Assembly: GCA_049116335.1 (NCBI GenBank)
Contig: JAGDYZ010000005.1
Location: 95,999 to 159,998, forward strand
Origin: CANMIH01 sp049116335
GTDB lineage: Bacteria > Pseudomonadota > Alphaproteobacteria > Rhodobacterales > Rhodobacteraceae
Direction of reading: 5' to 3'
DNA length: 64,000 nt
Of this stretch, positions 9,799 through 17,769 are shown piece by piece. The notes under the pieces are model-generated. The model worked only from the letters and a program-made list of their open reading frames with translations, was not told where the DNA came from and did not search any database. The position numbers and the translations under genes were made by a program. Position 1 is the stretch's first letter. Every line of letters starts with the position of its first letter.

Positions 9799-10857
9799 AT
9801 GAATTTGTTAGAAAAGGCCGGGCTAACGCTGCTGCATAAAGTCGACCCTGAAACCGCACATGGGCTTGCCATCAAGGCGCTTCAGATGGGATTGGCCCCG
9901 ACACCCGGTGTTGTCACATCAGACCGTCTGCGCACGCAGGTCGCAGGTCTCACTTTGCCCAACCCCGTTGGACTGGCGGCCGGGTTCGACAAAAACGCCA
10001 CTGCGCTTGATGGGCTCTCGAAATCTGGTTTTGGGTTTATTGAGGTTGGCGCGGCTACACCGCGCGCGCAGCCTGGCAACCCCAAACCAAGGCTGTTCCG
10101 ATTGACCGAAGATCAGGCGGCCATCAATCGGTTCGGCTTTAACAATGACGGGATGCAAGCCATCTCGGCGCGCCTTGCTGATCGCCCGAAAGGCACAGTG
10201 ACTGGCCTTAACCTTGGCGCCAACAAAGACAGCACCGATCGCGCCGCCGATTTCGCCATGGTGTTGCGCGAATGTGGCCGGCACGTTGATTTTGCCACCG
10301 TCAATGTCAGCTCTCCAAACACCGAAAAGCTGCGTGACCTACAGGGCAAAGATGCTCTGGCCGCGCTTTTGGCTGGTGTCATGGAAGCACGTGCCGAATT
10401 GCCAATTCCCATTCCGGTCTTTCTGAAAATTGCCCCGGATCTTGATGCACAAGGCATTGAAGATGTGGCCGAAGTCGCTCTCTCTTCTGGTGTTGCGGGT
10501 GTCATTGCAACAAACACCACTCTCTCCCGTGAGGGATTGAAATCATCGCACGCGGGCGAAGCCGGTGGCTTGTCCGGCCAACCAGTGTTCGAGAAATCCA
10601 CACGTGTTCTGGCCAGTCTTTCCAAGCTGACTGACGGAACTCTCCCAATCATTGGTGTTGGTGGCATTGGCTCCGCAGAACAGGCCTATGCCAAAATCCT
10701 CGCGGGTGCCTCGGCCGTCCAGCTTTACACCGCGTTGGTGTTTGGTGGCCTGAGCCTTGCCGCTGATGTCGCCAGAGGGCTCGACGCGCTCCTGGCCCGA
10801 GACGGTTTCGCCAACGTATCTGAGGCGGTTGGAACAGGGCGTGACGCATGGCTATGA
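9799..10857 (+). CDS. pyrD: Dihydroorotate dehydrogenase (quinone), class 2
   Basis: Fourth step of pyrimidine synthesis: oxidises dihydroorotate to orotate with electrons passed to the quinone pool at the inner membrane. The 352 residues include the N-terminal membrane-associating helices (residues 1-30, with HKVDPETAHGLA) that separate class 2 from soluble class 1. FMN and substrate motifs are NPVGLAAGFDKN, NRFGFNNDGM, VNVSSPNTEKLR (catalytic serine in the SSPNT element), ATNTT and GVGGIGSAEQAY. An AGGAG site precedes the ATG. The stop overlaps the next gene by 10 bases. Confidence 0.95.
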   Translation: MNLLEKAGLTLLHKVDPETAHGLAIKALQMGLAPTPGVVTSDRLRTQVAGLTLPNPVGLAAGFDKNATALDGLSKSGFGFIEVGAATPRAQPGNPKPRLFRLTEDQAAINRFGFNNDGMQAISARLADRPKGTVTGLNLGANKDSTDRAADFAMVLRECGRHVDFATVNVSSPNTEKLRDLQGKDALAALLAGVMEARAELPIPIPVFLKIAPDLDAQGIEDVAEVALSSGVAGVIATNTTLSREGLKSSHAGEAGGLSGQPVFEKSTRVLASLSKLTDGTLPIIGVGGIGSAEQAYAKILAGASAVQLYTALVFGGLSLAADVARGLDALLARDGFANVSEAVGTGRDAWL

Positions 10858-11192
10858 TTTTGTGGCACAATCCGCGCTGTTCAAAATCTCGGCAAACACT
10901 TGCTCTTTTGGAAGAACGCGGCGTGGTCTTTGAGGTCCGCCGATATCTCGAAGATGCCCCAAACTTGGCTGAGCTCACCTCGGCGCAGACATCGCTCAAG
11001 GTACCGGCCCTCGCAATGATGCGGACTAAAGAAGTCGAGTTTAAAGCATTGGGCCTGTCACAAGACAGCACAGAAACTGAGCTGCTTGAGGCGATGGTCA
11101 AAGTCCCAAAGCTAATTGAACGGCCCGTATTTTTCAACGGGGACAAAGCCGCTATCGGGCGGCCCCCGGAGAAGGTTCTTGATATCCTCTAG
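10848..11192 (+). CDS. ArsC/Spx-family reductase (arsenate reductase-like, glutaredoxin type)
   Basis: Small thioredoxin-fold protein of 114 residues. The catalytic motif WHNPRCSKSRQTL (cysteine about residue 11) and the later ALAMMRTKE, LIERPVFFNGDKAAIGRPPE block match the ArsC group. In the family, arsenate is reduced with glutathione and glutaredoxin; many chromosomal members of this short type have unproven roles. It overlaps pyrD and shares its transcript, with no arsR or arsB nearby, so a dedicated arsenic operon is not indicated. Confidence 0.8.
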   Translation: MAMILWHNPRCSKSRQTLALLEERGVVFEVRRYLEDAPNLAELTSAQTSLKVPALAMMRTKEVEFKALGLSQDSTETELLEAMVKVPKLIERPVFFNGDKAAIGRPPEKVLDIL

Positions 11193-11200
11193 AGCCAAAA

Positions 11201-11222
11201 AACGCCCCTGACTTGGGGCGTT
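11201..11222. terminator. Bidirectional terminator between the ArsC-like gene and trpF
   Basis: AACGCCCC, loop TGACTT, GGGGCGTT. It has T-rich sequence to the right and a run of As to the left, so it can end both converging transcripts. Confidence 0.8.
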
Positions 11223-11225
11223 CTT

Positions 11226-11885
11226 TCAAAGCTTTGGAATTTCCTGCGCGCCTTTTGTGGCATTGATAAAGGCCCTAATCTTCCCCGCGTCTTTCAGTCC
11301 CGGCGCGCTTTCGACACCAGAGGAAAGATCAACCTGGCTTGCGCCCGTCAATTCAATTGCACGCTGCACGTTTTCGGGTGTAAGCCCCCCTGCCAACATC
11401 CAAGGGCGGCTCCAACGACGTCCAGCGATCAATCGCCAATCAAAGGTCAAACCGTTGCCTCCTGGCAGGTCTGCAGATTTCGACGGCTTTGCATCCACCA
11501 AAATCTGATCCGCTACCTGAGAATATTGGTCCAGTTTCAGCAGATCATCCGCATCGGCCACGCCCACAGCTTTCATAACGGGTAGGCCAAATTTCGAGCG
11601 AACCTCTGCCACACGCTGCGGACTTTCCGCTCCATGCAGCTGGATCATATCCAGAGGCACACGCTGCGTGATCGCCTCAAGCTCAGCGTCACTTGCATTG
11701 ACGGTCAAGGCCACCTTAGCGAGGCCGACAGGCGCCAGAAAGGCCAGTTCCCGTGCGGTTTCAATTGACACATTTCGCGGGCTCTTGGCAAAAAAGACCA
11801 ACCCGAAATACGCGCCCCCCGCATCGGCCACGGCAGCGACGTCCTCGGGCCGGGTCAATCCACAGATTTTGGTGCGAACTTCCAT
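11226..11885 (-). CDS. trpF: Phosphoribosylanthranilate isomerase
   Basis: Third step of tryptophan synthesis, an Amadori rearrangement on a TIM barrel. The N-terminal KICGLTRPEDV carries the catalytic cysteine; the late DLSSGVESAPG carries the catalytic aspartate and phosphate-binding loop. ATG at 11885 is preferred, because AAGGAA lies about 6 bases upstream; a TTG five codons earlier is possible but would put that ribosome site inside the gene. The protein has 219 residues. It follows lapA on the same strand but a terminator stands between them (11906-11930). trpB, the usual next gene, is absent here. Confidence 0.93.
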   Translation of the reverse strand: MEVRTKICGLTRPEDVAAVADAGGAYFGLVFFAKSPRNVSIETARELAFLAPVGLAKVALTVNASDAELEAITQRVPLDMIQLHGAESPQRVAEVRSKFGLPVMKAVGVADADDLLKLDQYSQVADQILVDAKPSKSADLPGGNGLTFDWRLIAGRRWSRPWMLAGGLTPENVQRAIELTGASQVDLSSGVESAPGLKDAGKIRAFINATKGAQEIPKL

Positions 11886-11905
11886 CGCGCATTCCTTCAA
11901 ACGTC

Positions 11906-11930
11906 AAAAAAGGAGAGGCGTGGCCCCTCC
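11906..11930 (-). terminator. Terminator-like hairpin between lapA and trpF
   Basis: Minus strand GGAGGGGC, loop CAC, GCCTCTCC (one G-T pair), then TTTTTT. It ends only 20 bases before the trpF start codon. Confidence 0.65.
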
Positions 11931-11959
11931 CTCCTATTTCAAAACGCACTCAGTGCCGG

Positions 11960-12319
11960 TCAGCTTGCTTGATCCAGCAGCGCCAGTACCTCGTCTTTGT
12001 CTTTGTCGCGCTCGGCCTGGGTTTTCTTCAGGGTCCGCTCGAGCTTGCGCACCTCTGCGCCTTTTCGTGACGCCTCGGCGCGATGCTTGTGTTCACGCAG
12101 ATATTCAATGCCATAGCCCATAACGAGCCCCAAAGCGATCCCGCCAAAAAACACCAGAAACAGTGGTAATGAGATGGAATAGGTCACGGCCTCAGCGCCA
12201 GGAGCCTGTTGCAAAGAAGTGGGCAACGAATGGAGCTCAACCATCTGACGATTGGCCAAAGCGATTACGATCAGGAACACCGCGATGACGGCGTAAACAG
12301 CATACCGAAAATAACGCAT
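11960..12319 (-). CDS. LapA domain-containing membrane protein (DUF1049)
   Basis: A 119-residue protein with two hydrophobic segments (residues 3-22 and about 50-72) followed by a charged, probably coiled-coil tail from about residue 75. This is the layout of the LapA/YciS family, which assists lipopolysaccharide assembly in enteric bacteria together with LapB. No LapB partner is in view. It lies 4 bases after ihfB, so it is in the rpsA-ihfB-lapA series typical of alphaproteobacteria. The function here is inferred from the family only. Confidence 0.8.
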   Translation of the reverse strand: MRYFRYAVYAVIAVFLIVIALANRQMVELHSLPTSLQQAPGAEAVTYSISLPLFLVFFGGIALGLVMGYGIEYLREHKHRAEASRKGAEVRKLERTLKKTQAERDKDKDEVLALLDQAS

Positions 12320-12323
12320 AAAC

Positions 12324-12605
12324 TTAGTTTCCGTTTAGACGGTCCCGGAGCAACTTTCCAGTTTTGAAAAACGGTACGTGCTTTTCCTCGACCTCTACCG
12401 AATCCCCTGTACGGGGGTTCCGGCCGGTGCGCGCGTCCCGCTTCTTGACAGAAAATGCCCCGAAGCCCCGCAATTCGACCCGGTCGCCCCGAGCCATAGC
12501 ATTGGTGATTTCTTCGAAGATCGTATTCACAATCCTCTCTACGTCACGCTGATACAGATGCGGGTTCTCATCTGCAATCTTCTGGATCAATTCCGACCTG
12601 ATCAT
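12324..12605 (-). CDS. ihfB: Integration host factor subunit beta
   Basis: DNA-bending protein that works as a heterodimer with IhfA in recombination, replication and transcription. The 93 residues start with MIRSELIQKIA and contain ARGDRVELRGFGAFSVKKR and the beta-arm GRNPRTGDSVEV, whose proline intercalates into DNA. The frame stays open for 78 codons upstream, but the family start and a GGGGAG site support 12605. It lies downstream of rpsA, the ancestral order. Confidence 0.95.
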   Translation of the reverse strand: MIRSELIQKIADENPHLYQRDVERIVNTIFEEITNAMARGDRVELRGFGAFSVKKRDARTGRNPRTGDSVEVEEKHVPFFKTGKLLRDRLNGN

Positions 12606-12911
12606 TGGGCCACACTCCCCTGTAATCCACAATGCACTTGGTTTGTAAGGATCGACTATAAGGTGCTGAGGCGCATCCGAAAACTGTAAGTTAGGTGCAA
12701 TATCGCTGAATTGGGCCACTTTAGCGATATCATTTGTGTCGGCGCGCACGAATAACGCGAATTCCGTCAAAAGTGCCTGTTTTGACATCAGCTTAGCACT
12801 GCGTCGATTCGCCCAACGGGCTTTCCGCCTCGATCGCAAAAATCCAACGCCTCTGCAAAGGAAAAGGCCCGGCGTTCGCCGGGCCTTTCAAATTCAAAAC
12901 GATCGAGTGAC
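12606..12911 (-). other. Gap between rpsA and ihfB: rpsA terminator and ihfB leader
   Basis: This 306-base stretch holds the rpsA terminator at 12863-12888 and then about 255 bases of probable promoter and leader for ihfB. The ihfB frame remains open through most of it, but the peptide has no family match and no ribosome site, so I read it as non-coding. No further RNA element was recognised. Confidence 0.5.
12863..12888 (-). terminator. Terminator of rpsA
   Basis: A perfect 11-base stem AAAGGCCCGGC / GCCGGGCCTTT with a four-base loop, 24 bases after the rpsA stop. Confidence 0.8.
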
Positions 12912-14594
12912 TTACTCGTCGTCGCCGCCTTTGAGGGCCGCACCAAGGATGTCGCCCAGCGACGCACCCGAGTCGGAGGAACCATACTGCTGTACGGCTT
13001 CTTTCTCTTCTGCGATTTCGCGCGCTTTGATCGACAGACCCAGACGACGGGTTTTGCTGTCGATGTTGGTTACGCGAACGTCCAGTTTGTCACCGGTGTT
13101 GAAACGCTCAGGGCGCTGCTCAGCACGGTCACGCGACAGGTCGGAACGACGGATGAAGGACTTCATGCCTTCGTACTCAACCTCGATGCCGCCATCTTCG
13201 ATTGCGGTCACTTCAACGGTTACGATCGAACCACGCTTCACGCCGCCAACGGCATCTGCGAACTTGTCGCCACCCAGAGCTTTGATCGAGAGCGAGATGC
13301 GCTCTTTCTCGATGTCAACTTCCGAAACAACGGCCGAAACCATGTCGCCTTTGCGGTAGTTCTGGATCGCTTCTTCGCCACGCTCGTCCCACGACAGGTC
13401 GGAGAGGTGAACCATGCCGTCGATGTCGCCTTCGAGGCCAATGAACAGACCGAATTCGGTGATGTTCTTGACTTCGCCTTCCACCTGAGTGCCCTCGGGG
13501 TGGGTTTCGGCAAACTGCTCCCACGGGTTGCGCATGGTCTGCTTGAGACCCAGCGAAACACGACGCTTGGAACCATCGATTTCCAGAACCATGACGTCAA
13601 CTTCCTGCGAAGTCGAAACGATCTTGCCTGGGTGTACGTTCTTCTTGGTCCACGACATTTCCGAAACGTGTACCAGACCTTCAACGCCAGCTTCCAGCTC
13701 AACAAATGCACCGTAATCGGTGATGTTGGTGACGCGGCCTTTGTGGACCGACGACAGCGGATACTTGACGCCAACCAGATCCCATGGATCTTCCTGCAGC
13801 TGCTTCATGCCGAGGCTGATGCGGTGGGTCTCTTTGTTGATCTTGATCACCTGGACCTTGATGGTCTCGCCGATGGTCAGGATCTCGGACGGGTGGTTCA
13901 CACGACGCCATGCCATGTCGGTGACGTGCAGCAGGCCGTCAACGCCGCCGAGGTCAACAAACGCACCGTATTCGGTGATGTTCTTAACAACGCCGTCGAT
14001 CGAGTCACCTTCCTGCAGCTTGCCGATAACTTCGGCACGCTGTTCGGCACGCGATTCTTCAAGGATTGCACGACGCGACACAACGATGTTGCCACGACGA
14101 CGGTCCATTTTCAGGATCTGGAACGGCTGCTTCAGACCCATCAGCGGGCCTGCGTCGCGTACGGGACGTACGTCAACCTGCGAGCCGGGCAGGAATGCAA
14201 CTGCGCCACCCAGGTCGACAGTAAAGCCGCCTTTGACGCGACCGAAGATCGCGCCTTCGACGCGTGCATCGTCTGCGTATGCTTTTTCCAGGCGATCCCA
14301 CGCTTCTTCGCGGCGGGCCATCTCACGCGAGATAACCGCTTCACCGCGAGCGTTTTCAGCTGCGCGCAGGTAAACTTCGACTTCGTCGCCTACTGCAACA
14401 GCCGGAGCTTCACCAGGTTCTGCGAATTCTTTAAGTTCGACGCGGCCTTCCATTTTGTAGCCAACGTCGATGATGGCTTGGCCTGCTTCAATTGCAATGA
14501 CCTTACCTTTGACAACCGAACCCTCTTCGGGGGTGTCCATTTCGAAGCTTTCGTTAAGGAGGGCTTCGAATTCCTCCATGGTTGTATTAGCCAT
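12912..14594 (-). CDS. rpsA: 30S ribosomal protein S1
   Basis: Brings structured mRNAs to the small ribosomal subunit and unfolds them. The 560 residues comprise six S1 RNA-binding repeats, from about residue 20 to 535, several with the recognisable core GxVxxITxYGAFVxL (VKNITEYGAFVDLGGVDGLLH, VTNITDYGAFVELEAGVEGLVH, VKNITEFGLFIGLEGDIDGMVH). The acidic N-terminus and the C-terminal SLGDILGAALKGGDDE are typical of alphaproteobacterial S1. It has its own promoter about 190 bases upstream. In related genomes it directly follows cmk; here five kilobases of other genes separate them. Confidence 0.97.
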   Translation of the reverse strand: MANTTMEEFEALLNESFEMDTPEEGSVVKGKVIAIEAGQAIIDVGYKMEGRVELKEFAEPGEAPAVAVGDEVEVYLRAAENARGEAVISREMARREEAWDRLEKAYADDARVEGAIFGRVKGGFTVDLGGAVAFLPGSQVDVRPVRDAGPLMGLKQPFQILKMDRRRGNIVVSRRAILEESRAEQRAEVIGKLQEGDSIDGVVKNITEYGAFVDLGGVDGLLHVTDMAWRRVNHPSEILTIGETIKVQVIKINKETHRISLGMKQLQEDPWDLVGVKYPLSSVHKGRVTNITDYGAFVELEAGVEGLVHVSEMSWTKKNVHPGKIVSTSQEVDVMVLEIDGSKRRVSLGLKQTMRNPWEQFAETHPEGTQVEGEVKNITEFGLFIGLEGDIDGMVHLSDLSWDERGEEAIQNYRKGDMVSAVVSEVDIEKERISLSIKALGGDKFADAVGGVKRGSIVTVEVTAIEDGGIEVEYEGMKSFIRRSDLSRDRAEQRPERFNTGDKLDVRVTNIDSKTRRLGLSIKAREIAEEKEAVQQYGSSDSGASLGDILGAALKGGDDE

Positions 14595-14793
14595 CTGGCG
14601 CTATTTTCCTTTGTAACACTATGCTGGCCGAGCGGTTGTCTCCGCCGGTCTTGGGGTTGGTCTTTCAAGCTGCGCCGCCCGCAATTGGGCAACACGGAAC
14701 GAAGTGAGCAAACAAACACAAAGGGCCGGAGGTTGCCCCGACCCTGCTCATATTGTCGTCCGTGCGTTTACCGCATCTCTGTTGACAGCGCGG

Positions 14794-14822
14794 CTTATAC
14801 GGGGGATGCGCCTTAGGATCAA
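14794..14822 (-). promoter_or_regulatory. Probable sigma-70 promoter of rpsA
   Basis: On the minus strand TTGATC at 14822-14817, 17-base spacer, TATAAG at 14799-14794. Transcription from here would give an rpsA leader of about 190 nucleotides. Confidence 0.6.
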
Positions 14823-14859
14823 CCCCCGAGCCCCTTTGTTCATTGGGCAGAGACGCGAT

Positions 14860-16062
14860 TTATGCTGCCTGCCATTGCGGGAAAGGATCTTTGCGTCCCG
14901 CCCAGCGATCTAGGACCGCCTGAGGCGCGTCTTCGTCAGCAAGACATGCATCCAAAGTCCGCTTTAATTCCTCCGGATTTAGACCAACCCCAATGAATAC
15001 AAGCTCTTGCCGACGATCCCCCCAGTCCTCAGTCCAGTGTGTTTCCAACTCCTGCATCACCGAGGGGTGCTGTGGCCATCGCGCCCTCGGCACGGCCACC
15101 CACCAGCGGCCCAACGGACCGATCGAAGAAACCGCGCCAGCGAGGGAAAACTCGATGGCCCAATCGGGACGCGACGCGACCCAAAAATGCCCCTTGGCCC
15201 GAATGACACCCGCCATGTCCTTATTCAACGCGTGATGGATTCGCTCTGGATCAAACGGACGCTTGGCCCGGTAGACGTAAGATGAGATGCCATATTCCTC
15301 GGTTTCGGGAACATGGTTGTCGAACTCATACAGTTCCTTTGCCCACAGCGGGTGCTCATGGGCTGTGTCAAAGTCAAACAGGCCAGTGTCGAAAATGTCC
15401 CCCGCGTCGACCTGCGACTGGTCTGTTTGAATCACCTTCGCGTCTGGATTCAGGGCTTTGATGATTGTCAGCGCAGCTGAAGTTTTTTCCGGGCCTGCGT
15501 CCGTGGTTTTGTTGAGAACGATCACATCTGCAAATTCGATTTGCTCCGTCAGTAATGTCACCAACGTCCGGTCGTCCTGCTCTCCAAGGCTTTCTCCTCG
15601 CTCGCTGAGAAAATCATGGCTGCTGAAATCTGCAAGCAGATTTACGGCATCAACAACTGTAACCATGGTGTCCAATCGTGCCGTGTCGGACAGGCTATGA
15701 CCATGCTCATCCCGGAATGCGAAGGTCGCCGCAACTGGAAGCGGTTCGGCAATGCCCGTGCTTTCGATCAGCAGATAGTCAAAACGTCCCTCTTTTGCCA
15801 GTCGCCCCACTTCTTGCAACAGATCGTCCCGCAGGGTGCAACAAATGCAGCCGTTGGTCATTTCGACCAGCTTTTCATCTTGGTGAGACAGTTCGGAGCC
15901 GCTGCGCACCAGATCTGCATCGATGTTGACCTCGCTCATGTCATTTACAATGACAGCCACGCGTCGGCCGTCTCGGTTGTTGAGAACATGGTTCAAAAGC
16001 GTGGTTTTCCCGGCACCTAGAAAGCCGGACAGAACAGTTACGGGAAGTCGGGTGTCAATCAT
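14860..16062 (-). CDS. CobW/COG0523-family GTP-dependent zinc metallochaperone
   Basis: G3E-family GTPase that delivers metal to client proteins. Visible elements are the Walker A GFLGAGKTT (about residue 17), the metal-binding GCICCTLRDDL (CxCC), LIESTGIAEPLP, the guanine-base motif in VLNKTTDAG, and a C-terminal CobW domain from about residue 270. The start at 16062 has GAGG six bases upstream; a start at 16074 has no such site, and one at 16137 would place the gene start beyond the operator. A Zur-like palindrome sits just upstream, so the zinc-starvation class (ZigA/YeiR-like) is the best fit. Cobalamin genes are absent. Length is 400 residues. Confidence 0.88.
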   Translation of the reverse strand: MIDTRLPVTVLSGFLGAGKTTLLNHVLNNRDGRRVAVIVNDMSEVNIDADLVRSGSELSHQDEKLVEMTNGCICCTLRDDLLQEVGRLAKEGRFDYLLIESTGIAEPLPVAATFAFRDEHGHSLSDTARLDTMVTVVDAVNLLADFSSHDFLSERGESLGEQDDRTLVTLLTEQIEFADVIVLNKTTDAGPEKTSAALTIIKALNPDAKVIQTDQSQVDAGDIFDTGLFDFDTAHEHPLWAKELYEFDNHVPETEEYGISSYVYRAKRPFDPERIHHALNKDMAGVIRAKGHFWVASRPDWAIEFSLAGAVSSIGPLGRWWVAVPRARWPQHPSVMQELETHWTEDWGDRRQELVFIGVGLNPEELKRTLDACLADEDAPQAVLDRWAGRKDPFPQWQAA

Positions 16063-16082
16063 GGGGGGCCTCATTCGTTTGC

Positions 16083-16105
16083 GATACGTTATATCATAAC
16101 ATATC
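16083..16105. promoter_or_regulatory. Zur-type zinc operator
   Basis: A 23-base near-palindrome with the core GTTAT-ATC-ATAAC at 16088-16100 and matching flanks (GATAC / ATATC), 20 bases upstream of the zinc GTPase start. It resembles the alphaproteobacterial Zur box. Its position between divergent genes could also affect the GNAT gene. Confidence 0.75.
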
Positions 16106-16192
16106 ACTCCTGATGCAAGCCCTATGTTCTTTTCCAACCGCTTCAGCCAAGTATACGAGAACTTGGCCCCCTCTTCCTATTGAGCAGCTCTT

Positions 16193-16600
16193 ATGGAAAT
16201 TCATCGCATTACATCCGAGGCTTCGTTGCCCATTCGCAAAGCTGTGCTTTGGCCAGACCATCCAATCGAAGCCAGTCAAGTCGACGGAGATGAGACAGCA
16301 CAGCATTTCGGAGGGTTCAAAGAAGACCACCTCATTTGCGTGGCATCTCTGTTCCCCTCAGAGACCGAGATCCGGCTGCGCAAATTCGCAACGCTTCGGG
16401 ATTTTCAGGGGAACGGCGTAGGCAGTGCGATGATGTCTCATCTGCTTACTCATGCGCGGCAACAGGGTTTCGCGCGATTTTGGTTTGATGCGCGTGAAAG
16501 CGCCATGCCGTTTTATGCAAGGTTCGGATTCGAAACGGAGAGTACACGTTTTTTCAAACGCGACATTCCCTACAGACGTATGTTTCTTGACCTAAATTGA
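16193..16600 (+). CDS. GNAT family N-acetyltransferase
   Basis: A 135-residue single-domain acetyltransferase. The acetyl-CoA loop appears as ATLRDFQGNGVGSAMMSHLL (about residues 66-85), and the late strand and helix as MPFYARFGFETES. The substrate cannot be read from sequence. It diverges from the zinc GTPase across a 130-base region that contains the Zur-like box. Confidence 0.85.
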   Translation: MEIHRITSEASLPIRKAVLWPDHPIEASQVDGDETAQHFGGFKEDHLICVASLFPSETEIRLRKFATLRDFQGNGVGSAMMSHLLTHARQQGFARFWFDARESAMPFYARFGFETESTRFFKRDIPYRRMFLDLN

Positions 16601-16632
16601 ATCGGGCCGCCCTTGCAGACGGCCCAAACACA

Positions 16633-17271
16633 TCAGTTGATCTCGGTGATCAACGTCTCTTTTGACTTACGAACCTTCTTCATGTTCACAAGCCAGTCCT
16701 GGTCTTCCTGACGGTATCCGACCGGTAGCAAGATCACCGAACGCAGGCCCTTTTCTTTAAGGCCCAGGATCTCATCAACCTGCTCGGGATCAAATCCCTC
16801 CATTGGAGTGCTGTCCACACCCGCTTCTGCCGCCGCAATCAAAGCAAACCCAAGCGCAATATAGGCCTGACGCGCCGCATGGTTGTAGTTCACCTCCGCG
16901 TCGCGCGGCAGATACATGCCTTTGAGGTTTTCGAAATACCCGGTCAGCATCTCGCTCTTGCCGCGCTCGTCTTCCATCTGTGCGACAACGCCATCGATAC
17001 GATCTGTCGAGTAGTTGTCCCAGGCGGCGAAAACCAACAGATCCGACGCTTCGGTGATCTGCGCCTGATCCCACCCCACGGCGCGGATCTTGTCACGCAG
17101 CTCCGGGTTCTTGACGACGAACACCTCAAACGGCTGTGTGCCGGATGATGTCGGCGCCATGCGGATCGCCTCAAGGATCAGCTCAAGCTTCTCCGGTTCG
17201 ACCTTTTTCGAAGGATCCATTTTCTTCGTTGCGTAACGCCAGTTCAGTTTTTCCAGCAGGGGAATGCTCAT
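16633..17271 (-). CDS. NAD(P)H-dependent nitroreductase (NfsB-like flavoprotein)
   Basis: Flavin enzyme of the nitroreductase fold that reduces nitroaromatics and quinones. The start MSIPLLEKLNWRYATKKMD at 17271 gives 212 residues. The FMN-contact elements are MAPTSSGTQPFEVFVV, the NHAARQAYIALGFALIAAAEAGVDSTPMEGFD block, and the late LRSVILLPVGYRQEDQDWL. It is divergent from an HxlR-type regulator, an arrangement seen for redox-sensing HxlR proteins that control nitroreductases and quinone reductases. The native substrate is unknown. Confidence 0.88.
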   Translation of the reverse strand: MSIPLLEKLNWRYATKKMDPSKKVEPEKLELILEAIRMAPTSSGTQPFEVFVVKNPELRDKIRAVGWDQAQITEASDLLVFAAWDNYSTDRIDGVVAQMEDERGKSEMLTGYFENLKGMYLPRDAEVNYNHAARQAYIALGFALIAAAEAGVDSTPMEGFDPEQVDEILGLKEKGLRSVILLPVGYRQEDQDWLVNMKKVRKSKETLITEIN

Positions 17272-17300
17272 GTCAGTCTCTCGAATTCCAAGGGTAGTAT

Positions 17301-17313
17301 CAGTTTGTGACTG
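17301..17313. promoter_or_regulatory. Possible HxlR operator between nitroreductase and regulator
   Basis: Inverted repeat CAGT-TTGTG-ACTG with partly matching TAG/CTA flanks, near the middle of the 114-base divergent region. Short and weakly supported. Confidence 0.3.
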
Positions 17314-17385
17314 GCTATATATTCCATACCGAATGCGCCGCAAGAAGGCACATCTTCGTAACCCGGTTACACAAAGGGAACCACT

Positions 17386-17769
17386 ATGACCGTTGAGACT
17401 AAGATCGGGCAGGCCTGCCCTGAATGTTCAAGGATCAATGACGTTCTGAGCCGTGTGGGCGACAGATGGAGCCTTTTGATTGTTATGTCGCTCGAAAGAT
17501 ACGGCGTTTTGCGGTTCAACGAACTCAAACGCAATCTGGGAATTTCTCAGCGTATGCTGAGCCTCAAGCTCCGGGACCTAGAGCGAGACGGGATGGTCAA
17601 CAGGGCCCAATACCCAACCATCCCACCCAAAGTGGAATACACACTTACCCCGCTGGGCGAGTCGTTCAAAGAACCTGCCAAAGCCTTGGGCAAGTGGGCT
17701 CTCGATAATCTTCCTGAAATTGACGCCTCTCGCGAACGCTTTGACGCAGAAGTGGGTGTTGATGCCTAG
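17386..17769 (+). CDS. HxlR family transcriptional regulator
   Basis: A 127-residue winged-helix regulator. The family signature runs from CPECSRINDVLSRVGDRWSLLI through LRFNELKRNLGISQRMLSLKLRDLERDGMV (recognition helix about residues 55-75) to VEYTLTPLGESF. Two cysteines, CPEC at about residues 11-14, lie where redox-sensing members carry their reactive cysteine. The likely target is the divergent nitroreductase. Its last 4 bases overlap the convergent cmk gene. Confidence 0.9.
   Translation: MTVETKIGQACPECSRINDVLSRVGDRWSLLIVMSLERYGVLRFNELKRNLGISQRMLSLKLRDLERDGMVNRAQYPTIPPKVEYTLTPLGESFKEPAKALGKWALDNLPEIDASRERFDAEVGVDA

Noticed and set aside
12606..12839. N-terminal extension of ihfB by 78 codons
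   Set aside because: IhfB starts are highly conserved and a ribosome site fits the internal ATG at 12605; the extension has no similarity to any domain.
13407..14816. Plus-strand frame of 469 codons opposite rpsA
   Set aside because: Antisense to six S1 repeats; its translation is a repetitive mirror of them without domain signatures.
14595..14859. Possible structured leader RNA of rpsA
   Set aside because: A promoter and some small hairpins are visible, but no pattern matching a known leader class; reported only as a promoter.
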